DNA of 64,000 nt, from contig CAWKND010000004.1 of NCBI GenBank assembly GCA_963850915.1, positions 434,001-498,000 on the forward strand. Direction: 5' to 3'. Made by a program: the position numbers and the translations under genes. Each line of letters starts with the position of its first letter. The first letter of the stretch is position 1. Source of the DNA: CAVTWH01 sp963850915. Its GTDB lineage: Bacteria > Actinomycetota > Actinomycetes > Mycobacteriales > Micromonosporaceae. The notes beneath the pieces were generated by a model, which was not told the DNA's origin, did no database searches, and saw nothing but the letters and a program-made list of their open reading frames with translations. Shown piece after piece: positions 24,597 through 33,932 of this stretch.

Positions 24597-26147
24597 ATGA
24601 TTCGCAAACGTGCCATCGCGGTCGCGGTGGCCACCATCGTCGCCGCCGGCGCGGCCACCGCAGCCGTTGCCTTCGCCCAGTCCGCCCAGGCGGCAACGGG
24701 TACGCCGCTGCCCGCGCACGTCTTCGCGCCGTACTTCGAGGCGTGGAACGGCGACAGCCTCTCCGGGCTGTCCGCCAACTCGGGCGACAAGTACCTCACG
24801 ATGGCCTTCATTCAGGCCGCCCAGGCGGGCTCCTGCACCGCCTACTGGAACGGCGACACCAGCATGCCGATCAGCAACGCGACGTTCGGCAGCCAGATCG
24901 CCACGATCCGCGCGAACGGCGGCGACGTGATCCCGTCCTTCGGCGGGTACACGGCGGATGACACCGGTACCGAGATCGCCGACAGCTGTACCAATGTCAG
25001 CTCGATCGCCGCGCAGTACGAGAACGTCATCACCACCTACAACGTGACCCGCATCGACCTGGACACCGAAGACAACTCGCTCACCAACACAGCCGGCATC
25101 GACCGGCGTAACAAGGCCATCAAGCAGGTCGAGGACTGGGCCGCCGCCAACGGTCGGACAGTGCAGTTCAGCTACACCCTGCCGACCACGACCACCGGCC
25201 TGGCGCCGAGTGGCCTTGCGGTACTGCAGAACGCGGTCGCGAACAACGCCCGGGTCGACATCGCCAACATCATGACCTTCGACTACTACGACAATGCCAG
25301 CCACGAAATGGCGAACGACACCAAGACCGCGGCGGCGGGGCTGCACGCCCAGCTCGCCACGCTCTACCCGAGCAAGTCGTCGAGCCAACTCTGGGCGATG
25401 ATCGGGGTTACCGAGATGATCGGGATCGACGACTTCGGCGCCGCGGAGACGTTCACCACCGCCGACGCGGCCACGGTCGAGACGTGGGCGGCGGCGCAGG
25501 GCATCGCCGAGCTGTCCTTCTGGGCGCTGCAGCGGGACAAGGGCGGTTGCGTGGGTACCGCCGGCAGCGACACCTGCTCCGGCGTGTCCCAGACGACGTG
25601 GCAGTTCAGCCACGCCTTCCAGCCGTTCACCTCGGGCGGCATCGCGGCGAGCCCGTCTGCCAGCGCGTCGGCCAGCCCGTCCGCGTCCGTTAGCCCGAGC
25701 CCCAGCGCGTCGGCCAGCCCTTCCGTGAGCCCGAGTGCCAGCGCGTCAACCAGCCCCGGCGCCGGTGTGGTGAACGGTGGCTTCGAGTCCGGTGCCCTGG
25801 CGCCGTGGACCTGTACCGGCAACCTCGGCTCGATCGTCAGCACGCCGGTACACACCGGTAGCAAGGCGCTGAAGGCAGCCGCGAGCAACTCCGACACCGC
25901 CCAGTGCTCGCAGCAGCTCACCCTGGCCGCGAACCACGCGTACACCCTGTCCGCGTGGGTGCAGGGCAACTACGCGTACGTCGGTACGACCGGCGCCGCC
26001 TCGAACGGCAGCACTTGGACCTCGTCCGCCAGCTACAGCAAGCTGTCGGTCAAGTTCACCACGGGTGCTGCCGGGACCGTGACCATCTGGATCCACGGCT
26101 GGTACGGCCAGGGCACCGTCTACGTCGACGACGTGACGGTCGCCTGA
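24597..26147 (+). CDS. Secreted GH18-family chitinase with C-terminal carbohydrate-binding module
   Basis: A 516-residue exported protein: signal peptide (MIRKRAIAVAVATIVAA, cleaved near AQAA), then a GH18 barrel with the catalytic string VTRIDLDTED (Glu near 156) and NIMTFDYYD. A Ser/Pro/Ala-rich linker of about 45 residues follows, then a beta-sandwich module beginning GVVNGGFESGALAPWTC, the opening of CBM4/9-like domains. Domain order is thus reversed relative to the neighbouring chitinase, which has its binding module in front. AAAGGA precedes the start. The barrel resembles ChiC/ChiA-type actinomycete chitinases. Confidence 0.9.
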   Translation: MIRKRAIAVAVATIVAAGAATAAVAFAQSAQAATGTPLPAHVFAPYFEAWNGDSLSGLSANSGDKYLTMAFIQAAQAGSCTAYWNGDTSMPISNATFGSQIATIRANGGDVIPSFGGYTADDTGTEIADSCTNVSSIAAQYENVITTYNVTRIDLDTEDNSLTNTAGIDRRNKAIKQVEDWAAANGRTVQFSYTLPTTTTGLAPSGLAVLQNAVANNARVDIANIMTFDYYDNASHEMANDTKTAAAGLHAQLATLYPSKSSSQLWAMIGVTEMIGIDDFGAAETFTTADAATVETWAAAQGIAELSFWALQRDKGGCVGTAGSDTCSGVSQTTWQFSHAFQPFTSGGIAASPSASASASPSASVSPSPSASASPSVSPSASASTSPGAGVVNGGFESGALAPWTCTGNLGSIVSTPVHTGSKALKAAASNSDTAQCSQQLTLAANHAYTLSAWVQGNYAYVGTTGAASNGSTWTSSASYSKLSVKFTTGAAGTVTIWIHGWYGQGTVYVDDVTVA

Positions 26148-26186
26148 GACAGGGCTCCGCTGAGACACGGCTCCGCTGAGACAGGG
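26144..26186. repeat. 16-bp tandem repeat covering the chitinase stop codon
   Basis: Two full copies of CTGAGACAGGGCTCCG (second copy with one change) and a partial third run from 26144 to 26186. The stop codon of the chitinase gene is inside the first copy. Confidence 0.85.
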
Positions 26187-26221
26187 GCGGGCGGCGTTCG
26201 CCCCGACCGTACGCCGCCCGC
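26187..26221. terminator. Hairpin between convergent chitinase and DoxX genes
   Basis: An 11-bp inverted repeat (GCGGGCGGCGT at 26187-26197 with its complement at 26211-26221) and a 13-base loop between two converging genes. Likely a bidirectional terminator. Confidence 0.7.
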
Positions 26222-26232
26222 TCCACCGTGGT

Positions 26233-26598
26233 TCAGATCCAGGTGGTACCGAGCCAGATGGTCACTCCGGCAGCCACCAGGAGGCCGATGTTGAGCCCGA
26301 TCTTCGAAACCTCGCCACGCGACAGGTGGACCGCGATGGCACCAATCTGGATCAGCACAAGGCCGATCGCCGCCGTGATGGCGAGCCCGGGCGCGATCCC
26401 GGTCAGTGGCGGCAGGATCAGGCCGACCGCGCCGAGAACCTCCAGTACCCCGATGGTCCGTACCAGCGGCATCGGCACCCTGTCTACCCAGCCCATCATC
26501 GGCTGCAGCTGTTGCTGGCTCTGGACCACCTTCTTGCCGCCGGCGTACACGTAGAACACCGCGAGCAGCCCAGCAACGATCCAGTAGGCGATTTCCAT
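26233..26598 (-). CDS. DoxX family membrane protein
   Basis: A 121-residue protein with four hydrophobic segments (about 5-18, 47-65, 70-88 and 101-118). It has the small-protein DoxX pattern, including FYVYAGGKKVVQSQQQLQPMMGW and LEVLGAVGLILPPLTG. The family is of uncertain function, with members linked to thiosulfate:quinone oxidoreductase and to redox or stress roles. AAGGG lies five bases before the ATG. It appears monocistronic. Confidence 0.85.
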   Translation of the reverse strand: MEIAYWIVAGLLAVFYVYAGGKKVVQSQQQLQPMMGWVDRVPMPLVRTIGVLEVLGAVGLILPPLTGIAPGLAITAAIGLVLIQIGAIAVHLSRGEVSKIGLNIGLLVAAGVTIWLGTTWI

Positions 26599-26687
26599 GA
26601 GAACCCTTCATCGACAGCGATAGCGACCGGGTGCCGGACGAGACGATCCCGAAGTAGCTCCATGATGCGGCACCCGGAACGACGCGG

Positions 26688-27308
26688 CTACGAGCCGGCG
26701 GCGGCGAAGATGCGGTCGTAGATGTCGTCGATGACGTCGTTCTTGGCGAGGTTGTAGTCGCCGGGCTGCGCCACGGTGTCCCGTGCGAGCCGGCGCTTCG
26801 CGGATGCGTACAGCTCCCGGTCCTCGGGGTGCGAGCGCAGCCAGTCACGGAAGAGCCGGTGCCGTACCGGCTCGGGTGCGGTCTGCGGCCAGACGTGCAG
26901 GTTGACGTCCTCGGCGGAGCTGACCAGCATCCGGTGCCCGTACCACCACGGCTCCCGCAGCACGAGCCGGTACCCGAGCCCCTCGAGGGCGGGGAGGTAC
27001 CGCGACTCGTCCGCGGTGTCCGTGACGAGCAGGTCAATGTCGATGATGGGCTTGGCCGCCAGGCCCGGTACCGATGTGGACCCGACGTGTTCGAGGGCGA
27101 CGATCTGGCCGCCCAGCGCGTCCTGGAGCGTGGAGCTGGTGGCGGCGAATCGATCCACCCAGCCGGGGTCGTACTCCTCGATGACGATTGACTCCCACCA
27201 CCTCGGCACTTCGCCGACCACAGCGACGGCCATCTGCTCGGGGGTGCCGTGGAAGCGCTGCCTGACTTCGGGCGGGTACTCGGCCAACTCAACCTCCGGG
27301 ACAGTCAA
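26688..27308 (-). CDS. GrpB family protein (predicted nucleotidyltransferase)
   Basis: GrpB-like proteins belong to the nucleotidyltransferase fold. The core starts IVIEEYDPGWVDRFAAT and contains VALEHVGSTSVPGLAAKPIIDIDLLV, the HVGSTSVPG and (I/V)D(I/L)D motif of the family. The long N-terminal extension before residue 40 is unusual; the ORF starts with TTG at 27308, while an ATG at 27233 would give about 181 residues, closer to the norm. Function is poorly known; many members are annotated only by the family name. Confidence 0.82.
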   Translation of the reverse strand: MTVPEVELAEYPPEVRQRFHGTPEQMAVAVVGEVPRWWESIVIEEYDPGWVDRFAATSSTLQDALGGQIVALEHVGSTSVPGLAAKPIIDIDLLVTDTADESRYLPALEGLGYRLVLREPWWYGHRMLVSSAEDVNLHVWPQTAPEPVRHRLFRDWLRSHPEDRELYASAKRRLARDTVAQPGDYNLAKNDVIDDIYDRIFAAAGS

Positions 27309-27351
27309 AGTCCTGCAGGATACGACACCGGAGATCGCCGCGCTGTCCGCC

Positions 27352-28551
27352 CTATTCAGGTACCCGCTCGTCCAGCCAGTCGAAGACGCGCTCGCCGCGC
27401 AGCCCGGCTGCGGCCGGTTCGCAGTGCCCGTCGGCGCCTTCGTCGGCGGTGAACGCGACGATCGCCTTCGGTCCGGTGAGAGCGTCGTAGAGCTGCCGGG
27501 ACTGGCCGGGCCAGAACTGTTCGTGCTCCGGGTCGGTGACCAGCATCGGGCAGGTGATCTGCGCGATCAGCTCGTCGGTGAGCGCGTACCCGCGTGCCGC
27601 GTGGAAGAACTCGTACGGCGAGGTGGCGCCGTACGGTCGCATCCGGAACGCCATCATCGACCGGGTACCGGAAGACAGCTTCAGCGCCCACTCCATGTCC
27701 CGGTCGAACTTCTCCGCGTCGCCCTCGTCGAGCAACTTGACCAGCATGTGCGGGAGTTGGCGGAGCATTGTGGTGGACACGTCGATGACGCCCGGGTCGG
27801 CCACTCCCGCCGCGATCCGGTGCTCGAAGGCAAGCGCGCGCGGTACCCAGTAGCCGCCCTGACTGACGCCGAGCAGCGCGAGTCGGGCCGGGTCGACATC
27901 TTCGCGGGTACCCAAGTAGTCGACGACCGGCGTGACGACGTGCTCCCAGTCGGGGCGGAAGGTCAGCCCCTGCCGGACGAGCGCCGCGTTCTGCCCGGGC
28001 CCGTCGAAGGTGACCGCGTTCCAGCCGCGCGCCAGCGCCTCGGCCACACCCTGACTCCACGCGCCGGTCACCGAGCCGTCGCTGCCGTTGTTGAAGATGA
28101 ACGTGCGCCGTGGTTGGCCGGCCGGACCGGAGCGGAAGAAGTAACCCGGCAGTGTGCTGCCCTCATACGGGATCGCGACGCGGTCGATGGCGACGTCGGT
28201 GCGGTCGACGAACCGGTCCCAGGCGTCGCGGTGACGCTCCCACAGCTTGCCGAAGAGCGTACTGTCGCCGGTTCCGTCGGCCTGGTAGGTGGCGGTGGCG
28301 AAGTACTGGGACGCGCGCAGGTACTGGGCGGCGGCCGAGCGGGTACGCCCGGCGCCCGCGCCCCGGGCCGCTTCTGCCGCCAGCCGATCGGCGGTCGCGG
28401 TCCACTCGTCGACCCAGGACTGGGCATTGCCGTTGTGGATCCGGTCGACGGTACCGAGGACCTCGCCGATATCGGCGGCCCCCTGGTAGGCCGCGCCCAG
28501 CGTGCACTCGGTGGTGAAGTTGAAGTCGTCGTCCTTGAAGAAAGGCCTCAT
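27352..28551 (-). CDS. Alpha/beta hydrolase (acyl-peptidase/C-C hydrolase-like)
   Basis: A 399-residue hydrolase with a helical N-terminal region and an alpha/beta core. Predicted catalytic residues are Ser in GVSQGG near 228, Asp in VTDPEHEQF near 339 and His in GADGHCEP near 375; NNGSDGSVTGAW likely forms the oxyanion region. The layout fits the family of 2,6-dihydropseudooxynicotine hydrolase-like and dipeptidyl-peptidase-like hydrolases. It appears to be a single-gene unit. Substrate unknown. Confidence 0.86.
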   Translation of the reverse strand: MRPFFKDDDFNFTTECTLGAAYQGAADIGEVLGTVDRIHNGNAQSWVDEWTATADRLAAEAARGAGAGRTRSAAAQYLRASQYFATATYQADGTGDSTLFGKLWERHRDAWDRFVDRTDVAIDRVAIPYEGSTLPGYFFRSGPAGQPRRTFIFNNGSDGSVTGAWSQGVAEALARGWNAVTFDGPGQNAALVRQGLTFRPDWEHVVTPVVDYLGTREDVDPARLALLGVSQGGYWVPRALAFEHRIAAGVADPGVIDVSTTMLRQLPHMLVKLLDEGDAEKFDRDMEWALKLSSGTRSMMAFRMRPYGATSPYEFFHAARGYALTDELIAQITCPMLVTDPEHEQFWPGQSRQLYDALTGPKAIVAFTADEGADGHCEPAAAGLRGERVFDWLDERVPE

Positions 28552-28834
28552 CGGCGCCGTACCCCCCGTGGTAGCCGTCGATCCACGCTAACCCGACGGC
28601 GCGGCCGGGTGTCCCACAACGGTTTCAACTGCCCGACGCGATGTACCCGGCAGGACCGCGATCGCCTTGATCAGGACGGGCAGGCCGCGCGGCAGGCGGA
28701 CGTCGGCCGCCGGGCATCCGTACCCGCTACGGAGCGCTGTTTCCGTGCTGAGCACGGATGTCCGGGCACACCGCCGGCGAGCAGGCTGCTGCCATGCGGG
28801 TTCATCGGGAACCCGCCGACGAGCGGAGAAGACT

Positions 28835-29916
28835 GTGACGACCACCGACATCGCGCCAATCGACGGGGCGAAACTCGAGGCATTCGTCGGTCAGGCGGTC
28901 ACCGACATGGGCGCGGCGATCTCCGGGCTGTTGCTGCACATGGGCGACCGACTGGGTCTGTACAAGGCGATGGCCGGGGCCGGCCCGATCACTTCGGCCG
29001 AGCTGGCGCAGCGCACCGGGACCAGCCGAGCGGTACGTCCGGGAATGGCTCGGCAACCAGGCGGCTGGCGGGTATGTCAGCTACGACCCGGCCGACGGCA
29101 CCTATGAGCTGCCCGCGGAGCAGGCAATGGTGGTCGCGAACGAGGACAGCCCGGTCTTCCTCGGCGGCGCCTTCGAGGCCATCGCGTCCTGCTACGCCGA
29201 CCACGACGTATTCGATCGACGCCTTCCGTACCGGCGCGGGGGTCGGCTGGCACCAGCACGACGCACGGCTGTACTCCGGCATCGTCCGGCTCTTCCGCCC
29301 CGGCTACGCCGCCCACCTCGTCGAGGAGTGGCTGCCGGCACTGGACGGAGTGGTCGAGAAGCTCCGGGCGGGCGCCAGCGTCGCGGACGTGGGCTGCGGA
29401 CTCGGCGCCTCCACGGTCATCATGGCGCAGCGCGTTCGGGCGTTCGACGTTTGCCGGCTTCGACATCCACGAGCCGTCGATCGAGGCCGCCCGGAAAGCC
29501 GCGACGGAGGCCGGCGTGAGCCCGCGGGCGAAGTTCGGGGTCGGGTCGGCCGCAGGACCTTCCCGGCGAGGGCTACGACCTCGTATGCCTGTTCGACGCC
29601 CTGCACGACATGGGCGACCCGGTCGGCGCCGCGCGGCACATCCGGCAGGCGCTGGCTTCCGGACGGCACGCTGCTGCTGGTCGAGCCCAGCGCGGGGGAT
29701 GCCCTGGAAGACAACCTCAACCCGATCGGGCGTACCTACTACGGCCTGTCCACGGTCATCTGTACACCCGGGTCGCTCTCCCAGGAAGTGGGGCTGGGAC
29801 TCGGCGCGCAGGCCGGTGAGCGGCGGCTAACCGCGGTGCTGCGCGAGGCCGGGTTCAGCCACGTGCGCCGGGCGGCCGAGACTCCGTTCAACATCATTCT
29901 GGAGGCCAAGCCATAG
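28835..29916 (+). pseudogene. SAM-dependent methyltransferase with winged-helix domain (several frameshifts)
   Basis: Read across frames, this region matches a class I methyltransferase with an N-terminal MarR-like helix-turn-helix: it starts VTTTDIAPIDGAKLEAF (GTG at 28835), then RYVREWLGNQAAGGYV, YSIDAFRTGAGVGWHQHD, motif I VADVGCGLGASTVIMAQ, FAGFDIHEPSIEAARKAA, DLVCLFDALHDMGDP and PDGTLLLVEP to the end LEAKP. To join these pieces at least five single-base shifts are needed, near 29025, 29207, 29445, 29552 and 29657. No reading frame covers more than a fifth of it. The tail overlaps the following minus-strand gene by 23 bases. Real decay and sequencing errors are both possible. Confidence 0.8.
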
Positions 29917-32719
29917 CCGTTGTACCGATAGCTGCCAGCGCGGCCTCCCCGCGCGTGCGGTACTGGCCGCCCATGATGATGAGCGTCCGGGCCCACTGGT
30001 AGCGGCAGCCCGCCTCCTGCAGGGCGGTGGCCACGGCGGTAAGACCGTCGCGGTCGCCGCCCTGAGTGGTCAGCGCCAGGGCGCGGTCCACAATGGCGGT
30101 GGCGATCGGGTTTCCCGCCGTTGCCAGGCGTGCTCGGCGAATCCGGTCGGCGGCATCGGCGTACCCGCTGAGCACGGCGGCCTCCGCCCAGAGCGCGGCG
30201 TACCAGGGTCGCCACATGCCGTTGTGCCACTCGGTGAACTGCTCGGGCGGCGTATCCATCAGCTCCATCGCTTGTTCGGGCAGACCGCGGTGCAGCAGCA
30301 ACAGCGCGTCGAAGAACTCGCCGAAGTGAATCGCCGACAGCGGGCGTCCCGGCGTTTTGAGCCGGTCGACGATCTCCAGCCACGCGGTGCGGGCGTCGTC
30401 CTCGCCGCGCAATCCGTGCATCGTGGCGGCCGCGTACGCGCCCCGGCTGAGATTGCCCGCGCGCGGCCGCCCGGCCCGCTCCCAGCCCTCGCGGAAGCGC
30501 TCGGCCAAGGTGATCGCCTCCGCCCCGTCGCCAGCCAGTACCGTCACGACGAGCAGCCGTGCGGTGGCCAGGTGCCCCTCCTCCCGGTAGAACGGCAGGT
30601 CCCGCAGGCGCTCTGCGTGTCTACGCGCGGCGGGTAGGTCGCCGGCGGCGGCAGCGCAGTCGGAGGCCATCAGCAGCCCGTCGAAGAACTCCAGCCCAGC
30701 TATCGCTGTCACGGTCATCGGCGCCAGCAGTTCGGTACGCCGCAGCGCGGTGGCCGCCGCGTCGCGTACCTCGCCCCGCGCCAGCTGTACCGCGGTGAGC
30801 TGGTCGAGCGCGGCGCTCTCGGCGAGCGGATCGTCGGCACGGCGGGCCAGCGTGATGGCGCGCTCGACGAGTCGGGCGGTCTCCGGATCGGCGATGCCGC
30901 CGTTGAACGACTCCGCGGTGACCAGCCGGGCCTGCGCCCGCAGGTCGTCGCCGGCCAGCGCCCACCCCTGCGCGATCAGCGTGTCCGCCAACCCGGCCGC
31001 CGGCTCGGTCGCCATCAGCCCGCTGCCGCGATTGATCAACTCGGCATTCCGGGCGAGATCGACAGCCGCCGCGGCTCGGTCACCGCCGCGTACCGCCGCC
31101 TCGGCTGCTTGTACCCGCAGTCGGAGCGCGTCGTCACCGAAGTGGCGCGTCTCGGCGGCACCGGCGGCGCTGCGCAACGCGTCGGCAGCGGCCAGGTCGT
31201 CACCGGCAAGCTCGGCTGCCTGCTCGTAGCGGCGCTGTGCCTCGCCGGGCGTACCCCGGATGAAGGTGAGTCGGGCCAGCCCGATCGCCAGCAGGTACGC
31301 CTCCGGGCGCTGTCGCGGGTCACCGGCTACCCAGGCAAGGGCCGCCCGCAGTTCGTCGGCGACCTGATCGAACGCCGTCCGCCAGGCACCGCGGATCTCA
31401 TGCGACGCGAGCTGCAGAGCCGAGCTCTCCGCCAGGCACCAACTCAGGTGGCGGGCGTGTGCATCGACGGACTCGCCGGCCTCGTCGAGCTGATCGGCGC
31501 CGTACTGGCGGATGGTTTCCAAGGCGCGGTAGCGGGTCCCACCGGGACCGGCGATCGCGACCAGCAGGCTCTGGTCGGCGAGTCCGGCCAGGACGGTGGG
31601 GATTTCGCCGGCCGGCACCGGCGGCCAATCGGCCAGCACCACGGCTGCCGCGGTCGCGGTGAACGGGCCGGCGAAGACCGACACCCGGCGCAGTACGGCC
31701 TGCCCAGCCACGTCCAGCAGGGCATAGCTCCAGTCGAGCGTCGAGCGCAGCGAACGGTGCCGGTCGTCGATGCGCCGGCCGCCGGTCAGTAGCCGTAGGC
31801 GATCGGCCAGTCCGGACTCCAACCCATCCACCCCGAGGGACGGGTACCTGGCGGCAGCCAGCTCGATCGCCAGCGCCATTCCGTCGAGGGCCCGACAGAT
31901 CGCGGTGATGCGCTCGATGTCGGCGGACTCCACCGGACTCCCGCCGGCCGCGGCCCGCCCGAGGAACAGCTCCACCGCGTCACCCGGGCCACCCGCGTCG
32001 GCCGCGACAGACAGCCCGGGTACCGGAAACACCCGCTCGAACGGGACCAGCAACCTGGCCCGGCTGGTGGCCAGTACGGCCAACCGGGGGCTACCGGCGA
32101 GCAGTCGCTCCAACAGAACCGCGACCCCATCCAGCAGATGCTCGCAGTTGTCCAGTACCAGCAGCAGTTCCCGGTCGGCCAGCCACCTCAACACGTCGTC
32201 GTCTGCGGAGCTGCCCTGCCGCTCGCCGAGGCCGAGAACCTCGGCGATGGCTGGCGCGATCATCAACGGATCGGTCACCGGTACGAGGTCGACGTACCAG
32301 ACGCCGTCGGCGAACCGGTCGGCCACGTCGGCGGCAACACTCAGCGCCAGCCGTGTCTTGCCCACGCCACCCGGCCCCACGGCGGTGACCAGCCGGTGTT
32401 CGCGCAGCGCCGCGGAGAGTGTTGCCCGCTCGGCCAACCGCCCGACGAACGGCGTCAATGCCGAGGGGAGCGCGACCGCGTACGCGATCGGGGCGCCGGC
32501 CGAATCGGCGCGCACGCTCCCCGCGACGGCGGCCAGCCCCCGCCGATCCCCGGCCTGAAACTTGCGGAGTAGCGACGAGACGTGACTCTCGACGGTACGG
32601 ATGGAGATGAACAGGCGTGCGCCGATCTCGGCGTTGGTCAGGTGCTCGCCGATCGCGGCCAGTACCTCGGCCTCGCGGGCGGAGATGCCCACCTCGCGAA
32701 GTCCGTCCCGACTGGCCAC
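29894..32719 (-). CDS. LuxR-family regulator with AAA/NB-ARC-like ATPase domain
   Basis: A 941-residue regulator in an unusual order: LuxR helix-turn-helix at the N-terminus (VGISAREAEVLAAIGEHLTNAEIGARL, SIRTVESHVSSLLRK) followed by an ATPase domain with Walker A GPGGVGKTRLA near residue 116, Walker B LLLVLDNCEH, and the predicted sensor LAVLATSRARLLV. The remaining 550 residues are helical TPR-like repeats. Large LuxR/AAA proteins of this type often control secondary metabolism or transport, but most have the LuxR motif at the C-terminus. Its end overlaps the methyltransferase pseudogene on the other strand. Confidence 0.88.
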   Translation of the reverse strand: MASRDGLREVGISAREAEVLAAIGEHLTNAEIGARLFISIRTVESHVSSLLRKFQAGDRRGLAAVAGSVRADSAGAPIAYAVALPSALTPFVGRLAERATLSAALREHRLVTAVGPGGVGKTRLALSVAADVADRFADGVWYVDLVPVTDPLMIAPAIAEVLGLGERQGSSADDDVLRWLADRELLLVLDNCEHLLDGVAVLLERLLAGSPRLAVLATSRARLLVPFERVFPVPGLSVAADAGGPGDAVELFLGRAAAGGSPVESADIERITAICRALDGMALAIELAAARYPSLGVDGLESGLADRLRLLTGGRRIDDRHRSLRSTLDWSYALLDVAGQAVLRRVSVFAGPFTATAAAVVLADWPPVPAGEIPTVLAGLADQSLLVAIAGPGGTRYRALETIRQYGADQLDEAGESVDAHARHLSWCLAESSALQLASHEIRGAWRTAFDQVADELRAALAWVAGDPRQRPEAYLLAIGLARLTFIRGTPGEAQRRYEQAAELAGDDLAAADALRSAAGAAETRHFGDDALRLRVQAAEAAVRGGDRAAAAVDLARNAELINRGSGLMATEPAAGLADTLIAQGWALAGDDLRAQARLVTAESFNGGIADPETARLVERAITLARRADDPLAESAALDQLTAVQLARGEVRDAAATALRRTELLAPMTVTAIAGLEFFDGLLMASDCAAAAGDLPAARRHAERLRDLPFYREEGHLATARLLVVTVLAGDGAEAITLAERFREGWERAGRPRAGNLSRGAYAAATMHGLRGEDDARTAWLEIVDRLKTPGRPLSAIHFGEFFDALLLLHRGLPEQAMELMDTPPEQFTEWHNGMWRPWYAALWAEAAVLSGYADAADRIRRARLATAGNPIATAIVDRALALTTQGGDRDGLTAVATALQEAGCRYQWARTLIIMGGQYRTRGEAALAAIGTTAMAWPPE

Positions 32720-32795
32720 CTAGAGATTGTGCACCCCGCTGACCAGGAACTGATCGGGCGGCTGGCCGGGCGGGCCGCCGGTAGCGGATTCACTG

Positions 32796-33932
32796 TCAGC
32801 CGGTGGGTACGGTCCAGAAACGTAGCGTGCCGTCCGCCCCCGCGGTGGCCAGGGTCTTGCTGTCGGGGCTGAACGCCAGGCCTTCCACGATGTCGGTGTG
32901 GCCGGTGAAGATGATCACCGCCTTGCTGGTGGTCGTGTTCCACAGGCGTGCGGTGTCGTCGCCGTAAGCCACGGCCAGGTTCTCGCCGTTGGGGCTGTAC
33001 GCCAGGTCGAACACGGAGCTTGCGCCGCTGGCCACGAGGCCCGGATCCGGCGTGCCGGTGGAGGTGCTCCACATGTGAACGGTGCTGTCGTCCCCGTCCC
33101 CGGTTGCGAAGGAACTACCGTCGGGGCTGAAGGCTACGGCGACCACGGCGTGGGTGAAGGCGGCGATCGCGATGGCTGGCTGACCCGTGGCCACCGTCCA
33201 TAGCCCGACACTGCTCTGGCCGCCGGCCTCGTCTACCAGCTGTCCACCCGTCGCCAGGAGTTTGCCGTCATGACTGAACGCCAGCCTGATGATCCGTACG
33301 TTGGTGGCGGTAATCGTGGCGGTGACCTGGCGGGTGGCCACGCTCCACAAGCGGACCGGGCCGTCCTCGCTGGCTGTTGCGATGGTCTTCCCGTCGGGAC
33401 TGAACGCCACGTCGGTCACTGGGCCGGTCCTCGGTACAGCCAACGTGCCGGTGGCCTTCGCGGCGGGCACATCCCACAGGGTCACCACTCCGCTGGCATC
33501 GGCTACCGCGAGAACCTTTCCGTCGGGGCTGAACGCGACGCTGATGGCCTGCTCGGTGTTACCGGTCAAGGTTTGGATCGGTAGGTGGGTCGTTGCCGAC
33601 CACAGGCGTGCAGTGCCGTCGGCGTCGGCTGTGGCGAGAGATTTCCCGTCCGGGCTGAAGGCGACGTCGTTGAGAAGCACTCCGGGACCGGCCGGATTGG
33701 TGGGAGTTGGGCTGGCGACGCTGACGCCGGGCGACGTGACGTACGGAGAACGGTTTGCCTCGAAGGTGTATGCCGTCCCGCACAGGAGTAGCAGGACAAC
33801 GACAAGGGTGCCGGTGATCTGTCCGCGGCGGCGCAGCACACCGCGGCGGCGGGCGGTCTCCGGAGGAGCGACCTTCAGCGCGTTGGCGTCGGCCCGCAGC
33901 GCCTCGAAAAGCAGGTCCAGTTCAGTCTCCAT
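32796..33932 (-). CDS. Membrane-anchored WD40 beta-propeller protein
   Basis: A 378-residue protein. The first 38 residues are a basic cytoplasmic tail (ADANALKVAPPETARRRGVLRRRG), then one transmembrane helix (TGTLVVVLLLLCGTAYTF, about 41-58), then seven WD repeats built on VAFSPDGKxLATAxxDGTxRLW, which should form a full propeller outside the membrane. It overlaps the sigma gene's stop region by 11 bases, so the two are translated together. By position it may act as the anti-sigma or sensing partner of the sigma factor; this is inference because no ZAS-type zinc motif is present. Confidence 0.85.
   Translation of the reverse strand: METELDLLFEALRADANALKVAPPETARRRGVLRRRGQITGTLVVVLLLLCGTAYTFEANRSPYVTSPGVSVASPTPTNPAGPGVLLNDVAFSPDGKSLATADADGTARLWSATTHLPIQTLTGNTEQAISVAFSPDGKVLAVADASGVVTLWDVPAAKATGTLAVPRTGPVTDVAFSPDGKTIATASEDGPVRLWSVATRQVTATITATNVRIIRLAFSHDGKLLATGGQLVDEAGGQSSVGLWTVATGQPAIAIAAFTHAVVAVAFSPDGSSFATGDGDDSTVHMWSTSTGTPDPGLVASGASSVFDLAYSPNGENLAVAYGDDTARLWNTTTSKAVIIFTGHTDIVEGLAFSPDSKTLATAGADGTLRFWTVPTG

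Noticed and set aside
26776..29916. 1,046-residue plus-strand open frame
   Set aside because: It runs antisense through the GrpB and hydrolase genes; only its last part coincides with a methyltransferase segment.
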